DNA from: JALOAT01 sp041685115
GTDB lineage: Bacteria > Pseudomonadota > Gammaproteobacteria > Thiohalomonadales > Thiohalomonadaceae
Assembly (NCBI GenBank): GCA_041685115.1
Contig: JAWLGK010000008.1
Span: 62,001-126,000 of the forward strand
DNA length: 64,000 nucleotides
Direction: 5' to 3'
Shown here: positions 59,073 through 64,000 of the stretch, one piece after another
How the letters are laid out: every line of letters begins with the position of its first letter
Position numbering within the stretch: position 1 is the stretch's first letter
Notes under the pieces: generated by a model
What the model was told of the DNA's origin: nothing
Database searches by the model: none
Seen by the model: only the letters and a program-made list of their open reading frames with translations
Translations under genes and position numbers: made by a program

Positions 59073-60439
59073 GCGGTGCCCTGATCCGCCGGTTTGCGTT
59101 TGCGCCGGCGCGGCCTGCGACGCTTCTTGGCCGGTTGCCCGGTGCTTGCGGCCATGCTGTGGCGGCCGCTTTCATCCTCGCTCTGGAAACAGGTCCACCA
59201 GTTTGCCAGTTCCGCGACATCCTCGCCGCACTCGGAACGCAGCAGCAACAGGTCGTAACCGGCGCGGAAACGCGGGTGCCCCATGAGGGTTTCGGCACGC
59301 TTGCCGCCGCGGCGCTTGAGGCGCTCCTGCAAGGTCCAGATCTCGCGTGCCTGCAGGGTGAAACGCTTGGGAAAGGCCACATGCTTCACCTGGCGCGCCA
59401 CCACGGCATCACCGGCCACCTGCATGGCTTCCAGTTCGCTCATGCCGCGTTCGCGGTTGCGTGCAGCCTCGCGCGCCACAGACTCCCACAGCAATGCCGC
59501 CACCAGAAAGGACGGCGTAATGGACTTGCCCTCGTCCACGCGCCTGTCGGTGTTTTCCAGCGCCTTGGCCACGAATACGCGCGGGAACTTGTTGCGCTCC
59601 TGCTGCAGCTGAGCGTCGGTCTCCGGGAACAGGTAACCAAACAGGCCGTAGTGACGCAGCAATTCGTAGGTTTCTGCCGCATAACCGGCCTGGAACATCT
59701 TCAGGGTTTCATCGAACAGGCGCGCGGGCGAGATGTCCTCGAGCAGGTGGCCGAGATCAAAAATGGCTTGTTCGCACGCCGAATCGATTCGGAAACCGAG
59801 CTTGGCCGCGAAACGCACGGCGCGCAGCATGCGCACCGGATCTTCACGAAAACGCTGTTGCGGGTCGCCGATGATGCGCAGGCGTCCCTGATCCAGATCC
59901 TCGACACCGCCGGTGTAATCCACGACCGAGAAATCGCGAATGTCGTAATAGAGTGCATTGACCGTGAAGTCGCGGCGCCATGCGTCGTCTTCGATGGTGC
60001 CATAGACGTTGTCGCTCAAAATCCGGCCGTTTTCGTCGAGTACGTCCTCTTCGCTGTGCTCGTCATGTTGGGCACGGAAGGTGGCGACTTCGATGATCTC
60101 GCTGCCGAAATGCACGTGGGCGAGGCGGAAGCGCCGGCCGATGATGCGGCAGTTGCGGAACACGCGCCTGATCTCTTCCGGGCGCGCATCGGTGGCCACG
60201 TCGAAATCCTTCGGCTCGCGGCCAAGCAGCAGATCGCGCACACCGCCGCCCACCAGATAGGCCTGAAAGCCCGCCTGCTTGAGGCGGTACAAAACCTTCA
60301 GGGCGTTTTCGCTGATGTGGGCGCGGGAGATGGTGTGCTGATCGCGCGGAATGATGCGGGGTCCGGATTTCGCGGGCGGCGGATCGTCGTCGGAAAAGAG
60401 TCCGAATTTTTTCGCGGATTGCTTGAGCCAGGAAAACAT
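59069..60439 (-). CDS. pcnB: Poly(A) polymerase I
   Basis: Adds poly(A) tails that promote RNA decay. The 456-residue product has the class II nucleotidyltransferase core AYLVGGGVRDLLLGREPKDFDVATDA with the catalytic DFD, the RRDFTVNALYYDI motif, and the family's DPQQRFREDPVRMLRAVRFAAKLG helix region. The C-terminus is strongly basic (KKRRRPRRRKRKP), probably an RNA-binding tail. It is first in pcnB-folK-dNK-panB-panC. A tRNA promoter on the other strand overlaps its 5' end. Confidence 0.96.
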   Translation of the reverse strand: MFSWLKQSAKKFGLFSDDDPPPAKSGPRIIPRDQHTISRAHISENALKVLYRLKQAGFQAYLVGGGVRDLLLGREPKDFDVATDARPEEIRRVFRNCRIIGRRFRLAHVHFGSEIIEVATFRAQHDEHSEEDVLDENGRILSDNVYGTIEDDAWRRDFTVNALYYDIRDFSVVDYTGGVEDLDQGRLRIIGDPQQRFREDPVRMLRAVRFAAKLGFRIDSACEQAIFDLGHLLEDISPARLFDETLKMFQAGYAAETYELLRHYGLFGYLFPETDAQLQQERNKFPRVFVAKALENTDRRVDEGKSITPSFLVAALLWESVAREAARNRERGMSELEAMQVAGDAVVARQVKHVAFPKRFTLQAREIWTLQERLKRRGGKRAETLMGHPRFRAGYDLLLLRSECGEDVAELANWWTCFQSEDESGRHSMAASTGQPAKKRRRPRRRKRKPADQGTA

Positions 60440-60450
60440 CTGCGTATAAT
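60423..60450 (+). promoter_or_regulatory. Sigma-70-like promoter for tRNA-Glu, overlapping the pcnB 5' end
   Basis: TTGAGC (60423-60428), a 16-base spacer and TATAAT (60445-60450) lie 31 bases before the tRNA. The -35 box falls inside the first codons of pcnB on the other strand. Confidence 0.7.
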
Positions 60451-60481
60451 ACCACCGCGCTGAGCCGCCCGGCTACGCAAT

Positions 60482-60557
60482 GCTCCCATCGTCTAGCGGT
60501 CCAGGACGTCGCCCTCTCACGGCGAAAACCGGGGTTCGAGTCCCCGTGGGAGCGCCA
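60482..60557 (+). tRNA. tRNA-Glu (anticodon CTC)
   Basis: A 76-base gene with encoded CCA. The acceptor arms gctccca and tgggagc pair perfectly. The anticodon loop ctctcac gives CTC, and the T-loop is ggttcgagtcc. Isoacceptor CTC is less common than TTC in bacteria, but the match to tRNA-Glu (D-arm, cacggcg stem) is clear. Confidence 0.96.
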
Positions 60558-60580
60558 CTTCTTCCTTCCCTCCCGTTTCC

Positions 60581-61417
60581 CTAGAAACGCACCCGTACCG
60601 TCGCCGCGAGGGTGTCCTGCGTGCTGCGCGGTTGATAGGCGTAATCGGGAACGACGCCATCCCCATCGAGATCCACCAGTGCACCGTTGTCCGTTATCGG
60701 GCCGTCGATGTCCGAGGCCTGGAAACGGTAGCCCTGGTAATCAATGGACAGTTCCAGCATCCGGTTGAAGCGGTAGCCGATACCGATATAGAACCACGGC
60801 TTGGGATCGGGTTCCAAATCGATACCGTCATAGAGGTTGACGTGCTCTTCGACGGCCAGAGGTAGCAGCAATCCGCCGCGCGCCGTCCAGCGCTCGCCAT
60901 CGGTCTCAACGCCGAAGCGCAGGAAACTGAGGGTGTATTCTTCCTCGTAACCGCCGGCCCCGGTAATCTCCCGGTTCCAACTGTCGACGCCCAGCGCGAG
61001 GATCACGGCAGCCTTGTCCTCATCCTGGATGCGGGGCCGGAACGCGAAGCCACCCTCGGCGGAAACGCCCACATACTCGGTGGTCGTGGTGGCGGGCGTG
61101 CCGTCCTGGTATTCGCCATCGTAGTCCACTTCGCCGCCGTACAGCTTGCCGCGCGCAATGACGTCGGTACGGTTGCCAATCTTCACCGCCAGGTCACCCA
61201 CCGCAACCGCCCGGGGTCCGCTTTCATTGAGCAGTTCCCGGTGCGCGAAGTCGTCGTACTCACGCCAGTAGAAGTATTCGATGCCCCCGCCCGCACTGAA
61301 ACGCACATCGGCCGCGCTGGCGCTGCCCGCGACCAACAACAGTGCGCTGCCGAGCAGGACGCGCGCACGACGCGTGCGCAGACAGGACGGGGTTCTATCA
61401 AAAGGGGAGTGGATCAC
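60581..61417 (-). CDS. Outer-membrane beta-barrel-like protein
   Basis: The frame is open for 273 bases upstream, but GTG 61417 (VIHSPFDRTPSC) follows gaaggag and is preceded by no better start. A signal peptide (VLLGSALLLVAGSASAA) leads to a mature chain of about 235 residues that alternates polar and hydrophobic residues and ends in an aromatic (TLAATVRVRF), the outer-membrane assembly signal. Tyr/Trp-rich strands such as EYFYWREYDDF, YVGVSAEGGFAFRP and FYIGIGYRFNRMLELSIDYQGYRF fit a small barrel. No named family is recognised. A transport or adhesion role cannot be told apart. Confidence 0.8.
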   Translation of the reverse strand: MIHSPFDRTPSCLRTRRARVLLGSALLLVAGSASAADVRFSAGGGIEYFYWREYDDFAHRELLNESGPRAVAVGDLAVKIGNRTDVIARGKLYGGEVDYDGEYQDGTPATTTTEYVGVSAEGGFAFRPRIQDEDKAAVILALGVDSWNREITGAGGYEEEYTLSFLRFGVETDGERWTARGGLLLPLAVEEHVNLYDGIDLEPDPKPWFYIGIGYRFNRMLELSIDYQGYRFQASDIDGPITDNGALVDLDGDGVVPDYAYQPRSTQDTLAATVRVRF

Positions 61418-61568
61418 GGCGCGGCTCCTTCGCCTCTTCTTTTTTTCGTGACCCGAGTATCGCGGAACCCGCACACCCCATGCAACAACAGTCATGAGCC
61501 GCAGGCGGCCCGGTTTTCCCGGATCGCCCGGGTGTGTTACCGTACCGCCCCCGCCCGGAGGGTCTCCC

Positions 61569-61853
61569 ATGGCACGAGCCGGTAGCCGCAAAACTGAAAA
61601 CGCCTTTGATCTTGAGCACGCGATGGCCGAGTTGGAAACCATCGTGGAACGCATGGAACACGGCGAGCTCTCCCTGGAACAGGCCCTCAAGGACTTCGAG
61701 CACGGTGTGCAGCTGAGCCGCGCCTGTCATCAGGCCCTTGGTGAGGCCGAGCAGAAAGTGCGTCTGTTGCTGGAAAAGAACGGCCTTGACGAGCTGGTTC
61801 CCTTCGCGCTGAAACAGGAAGGCGCCGCCGACGGGGATGACGATGACGCTTAA
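61569..61853 (+). CDS. xseB: Exodeoxyribonuclease VII small subunit
   Basis: The small subunit of ExoVII, which degrades single-stranded DNA with XseA (not in the window). ATG 61569 (MARAGSRKTENAFDLEHAMAELETIV) gives 94 residues. The family core LETIVERMEHGELSLEQALKDFEHGVQLSRACHQAL is intact, and an acidic tail follows. It overlaps the ispA start by 17 bases, the usual xseB-ispA-dxs order. Confidence 0.95.
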   Translation: MARAGSRKTENAFDLEHAMAELETIVERMEHGELSLEQALKDFEHGVQLSRACHQALGEAEQKVRLLLEKNGLDELVPFALKQEGAADGDDDDA

Positions 61854-62733
61854 GGTCTTGCTGGGCGAGTGTCAGGCCCGGGTGGAATCGGCGCTGGCCC
61901 GCTGGTTGCCTCCGGCCCATGAAGATCCGGCACGCCTGCATGCGGCCATGCGTTATGCCTCCCTCGACGGCGGCAAGCGGGTCCGGCCGGTGCTGGTCTA
62001 TGCCGCAGGCCGCGCCCTCGGCGCCGAACCCGAGTGTCTCGACGGCCCGGCCTGTGCCGTGGAATTCATCCACGCCTATTCCCTGGTCCATGACGATTTG
62101 CCCGCCATGGACAACGACGATCTGCGGCGTGGCAAACCCACCTGCCATAAAGCCTTTGATGAGGCTACCGCCATCCTCGCCGGGGATGCGTTGCAGACCC
62201 TGGGTTTCGAGGTGCTCGCCACCGATCCGGCCATGCACGCGGACCCGGCCCGCCGCCTGCGCATGGTGGCGGCACTGGCCCGCGCCAGTGGTTCGCGCGG
62301 CATGGTGGGCGGACAGGCCATCGACATCGCCGCGGAAGGCCGCCGTCTGAGCCTCGATGAACTGGCCCAGATGCACCGCCTGAAGACCGGCGCCCTGATC
62401 CGCGCCAGCGTGCGCCTGGGCGCCCTGAGCGCGCCGGCTTACACGGACGCCCTCGGCGAGCGGCTGGATGAGTATGCCGCCCACATTGGATTGGCCTTCC
62501 AGATCCGCGACGACATCCTGGACGTGGAAGCGGACACCGCGACCCTCGGCAAGACCCAGGGTGCCGACGAGGCGCGCAGCAAACCGACCTATACCTCACT
62601 GTTGGGCCTGGGCGGTGCCAAGCACAAGCTGCGCGAGGTACACGCCGCGGCCCTGGCAAGCCTGCAGGATTTCGACGCCGCGGCCGATCCCCTGCGCTGG
62701 ATTGCCGACTACATCGTCGAGCGCGGGAACTAA
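61837..62733 (+). CDS. ispA: Farnesyl diphosphate synthase
   Basis: Condenses IPP with DMAPP and GPP to make farnesyl diphosphate for ubiquinone, undecaprenyl and other isoprenoids. The 298-residue product has the first Asp-rich motif (SLVHDDLPAMDNDDLRRG) and the second (FQIRDDILDVEAD), plus the GGKRVRP motif. The ATG at 61837 overlaps xseB; ATG 61843 (MTLKVLLGE) is also possible. It is in an operon with dxs. Confidence 0.96.
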   Translation: MTMTLKVLLGECQARVESALARWLPPAHEDPARLHAAMRYASLDGGKRVRPVLVYAAGRALGAEPECLDGPACAVEFIHAYSLVHDDLPAMDNDDLRRGKPTCHKAFDEATAILAGDALQTLGFEVLATDPAMHADPARRLRMVAALARASGSRGMVGGQAIDIAAEGRRLSLDELAQMHRLKTGALIRASVRLGALSAPAYTDALGERLDEYAAHIGLAFQIRDDILDVEADTATLGKTQGADEARSKPTYTSLLGLGGAKHKLREVHAAALASLQDFDAAADPLRWIADYIVERGN

Positions 62734-62883
62734 CCCGGCAGATCCGGAACTCAACACAGCGAACGCAGGGCTTCCATCCGTTCTCTGTGCCTCTGTGTTG
62801 GGCTTTTGGTATGCCACCCTTGCATGCGCGGCCCCGCGCCGCCATTATTGAACGCTTTCTCTGCTTGCCCCGGCCGCGATTGA

Positions 62884-64000
62884 ATGCCTGATTCCTCTCA
62901 GCCCCTCCTCCACCGAATTGACGATCCGGAGCAGTTGCGCGCGCTGTCGCTCCCGCAACTCAAGTCCCTGGCACAGGAACTGCGGGAGTTCATGATTGCA
63001 TCCGTGAGCCGCACCGGCGGGCACCTGGCGGCCGGGCTGGGTACGGTGGAACTCACCATCGCGCTGCATTACGTGTTCAACACGCCCGAGGACCGCATCG
63101 TGTGGGACGTGGGCCACCAGAGCTATCCCCACAAGATCCTCACCGGGCGGCGTGACCGCATGCCTACGCTGCGCAAGCGCCACGGTCTGGCGGGTTTTCC
63201 GAAGCGCGATGAAAGCCCCTATGACACCTTTGGCACGGGTCATTCCAGCACTTCCATCAGCGCGGCCCTGGGCATGGCCCTGGCCGCTAGGCGCAGCGGT
63301 TCGCGGCGCAAGGTGATTGCCGTCATCGGTGACGGCGCCATGACCGCGGGCATGGCCTTCGAGGCGTTGAACCATGCGGGTGACCTGGATGCGGACCTGC
63401 TGGTGATCCTCAACGACAACGAGATGTCCATTTCGCCCAACGTTGGCGGCATGTCCAATTATCTGGCGCGCCTGCTTTCGGGCCGCTTCTATTCCACGGT
63501 ACGCGAAGGCAGCAAGAAGGTACTCAAGAACGTGCCGCCCCTGTGGGAGCTGGCGAGCCGCGCCGAGGAACACGTAAAGGGCATGGTGGTGCCGGGCACC
63601 ATGTTCGAGGAACTGGGTTTCAACTACATCGGCCCCGTAAACGGGCACGACATGGAAACCCTGATCAAGACGCTGCAAAACCTGCGTTCCCTGTCAGGCC
63701 CACAGTTCCTGCACATCGTCACCAGGAAGGGCAAGGGCTACGCGCCTGCCGAGCAGAATCCGTGCTTTTACCACGGCGTCACACCCTTCGACCCGGACAC
63801 GGGCAGCATGGTGTTTAAGTCCTCGGGCCCGACCTATACCCAGGTGTTTGGTGAATGGCTGTGCGACATGGCCGAACACGACCCGCGCCTGTGGGGCATC
63901 ACCCCCGCCATGCGCGAAGGCTCGGGCCTGGTAGCCTTTTCCGAGCGCTTCCCGGATCGCTATCTGGATGTGGGTATTGCCGAGCAGCACGCCGTCACCC
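62884..64000 (+). CDS. dxs: 1-deoxy-D-xylulose-5-phosphate synthase, 3' end beyond window
   Basis: A TPP-dependent enzyme that starts the MEP isoprenoid pathway from pyruvate and glyceraldehyde 3-phosphate. ATG 62884 (MPDSSQPLLHRIDDPEQLRAL) opens a frame that runs to the window end with about 372 of about 620 residues. Visible motifs are GGHLAAGLGTVELTIALHYVF, DVGHQSYPHKILTGR, FGTGHSSTSISAALGMA, the TPP motif GDGAMTAGMAFEALNHAG and LNDNEMSISPNVGGMS, and the start of the second domain (VGIAEQHAVT). It lies 150 bases after ispA; that gap has a ctctgtgcctctgtgttggg repeat near 62785. Confidence 0.96.
   Translation, partial: MPDSSQPLLHRIDDPEQLRALSLPQLKSLAQELREFMIASVSRTGGHLAAGLGTVELTIALHYVFNTPEDRIVWDVGHQSYPHKILTGRRDRMPTLRKRHGLAGFPKRDESPYDTFGTGHSSTSISAALGMALAARRSGSRRKVIAVIGDGAMTAGMAFEALNHAGDLDADLLVILNDNEMSISPNVGGMSNYLARLLSGRFYSTVREGSKKVLKNVPPLWELASRAEEHVKGMVVPGTMFEELGFNYIGPVNGHDMETLIKTLQNLRSLSGPQFLHIVTRKGKGYAPAEQNPCFYHGVTPFDPDTGSMVFKSSGPTYTQVFGEWLCDMAEHDPRLWGITPAMREGSGLVAFSERFPDRYLDVGIAEQHAVT

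Overview
The window looks like a scaffold from a GC-rich gammaproteobacterium, probably in or near the purple-sulfur / Ectothiorhodospiraceae-like lineages. The evidence is gene order (queA-tgt-yajC-secD-secF and pcnB-folK-dNK-panB-panC-panD), glycogen genes with a GH57 enzyme, complete curli genes, and several families of dispersed palindromic repeats. The taxon is inferred from gene content only. A run of 100 N at 21002-21101 marks a scaffold join inside a tandem repeat.

Layout. 1-5.6 kb: Sec accessory and queuosine genes (secF partial, secD, yajC, tgt, queA) on the minus strand. 5.8-20.7 kb: nine plus-strand genes that look like one transcription unit. They encode a CsgD-like LuxR regulator, a SCO1-type copper chaperone, a cytochrome c fused to a binding-protein-like domain, a 1654-residue secreted beta-helix protein, three double-cupredoxin multicopper-oxidase-like proteins, a small exported protein and an exported subtilase with a MopE-like C-terminus. 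20.7-21.3 kb: tandem array of 168-bp hairpin repeats. 21.4-24.7 kb: curli operon csgE-csgF-csgG-csgB-csgA on the minus strand, converging on the array. 24.9 kb: tRNA-Leu(CAA). 25.2-33.7 kb: defence block with a membrane-anchored Mrr-type nuclease, a GIY-YIG/DUF4357 protein and a type I restriction-modification system hsdR-hsdM-hsdS. 34-37.4 kb: a frame-disrupted DUF2231 gene, corA and a DegQ-like protease. 37.4-38.3 kb: repeat-rich spacer. 38.3-55 kb: carbon storage and central carbon genes (malQ, GH57, glgC, glgB, pgi, zwf, gnd, glgA, ppc). 55.4-60.4 kb: pantothenate, folate and RNA-processing genes. 60.5 kb: tRNA-Glu(CTC), then an outer-membrane protein. 61.6-64 kb: xseB-ispA-dxs (dxs cut by the window end).

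The most unusual content is the 5.8-20.7 kb unit. Read by its copper motifs, the first cupredoxin protein has one complete set (HxxHxH and HCH, with a type 1 site) and the second has the complementary set (HxxHxH and HSH, no type 1 Cys). The other cupredoxin domains, including both in the third protein, have lost their ligands. Eight histidines for a trinuclear copper centre are therefore visible only when two adjacent gene products are combined. With the SCO1 protein, the cytochrome fusion, the MopE-like motif and a curli-type regulator next to curli genes, this suggests a secreted multi-subunit copper oxidase linked to the extracellular matrix. Its substrate is unknown; Mn(II), Fe(II) or Cu(I) are only possibilities.

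The central carbon region is coherent. ADP-glucose is made by GlgC, polymerised by GlgA and branched by GlgB; MalQ and the GH57 enzyme remodel the glucan. Pgi, Zwf and Gnd connect hexose phosphates to the oxidative pentose phosphate pathway, and Ppc refills oxaloacetate.
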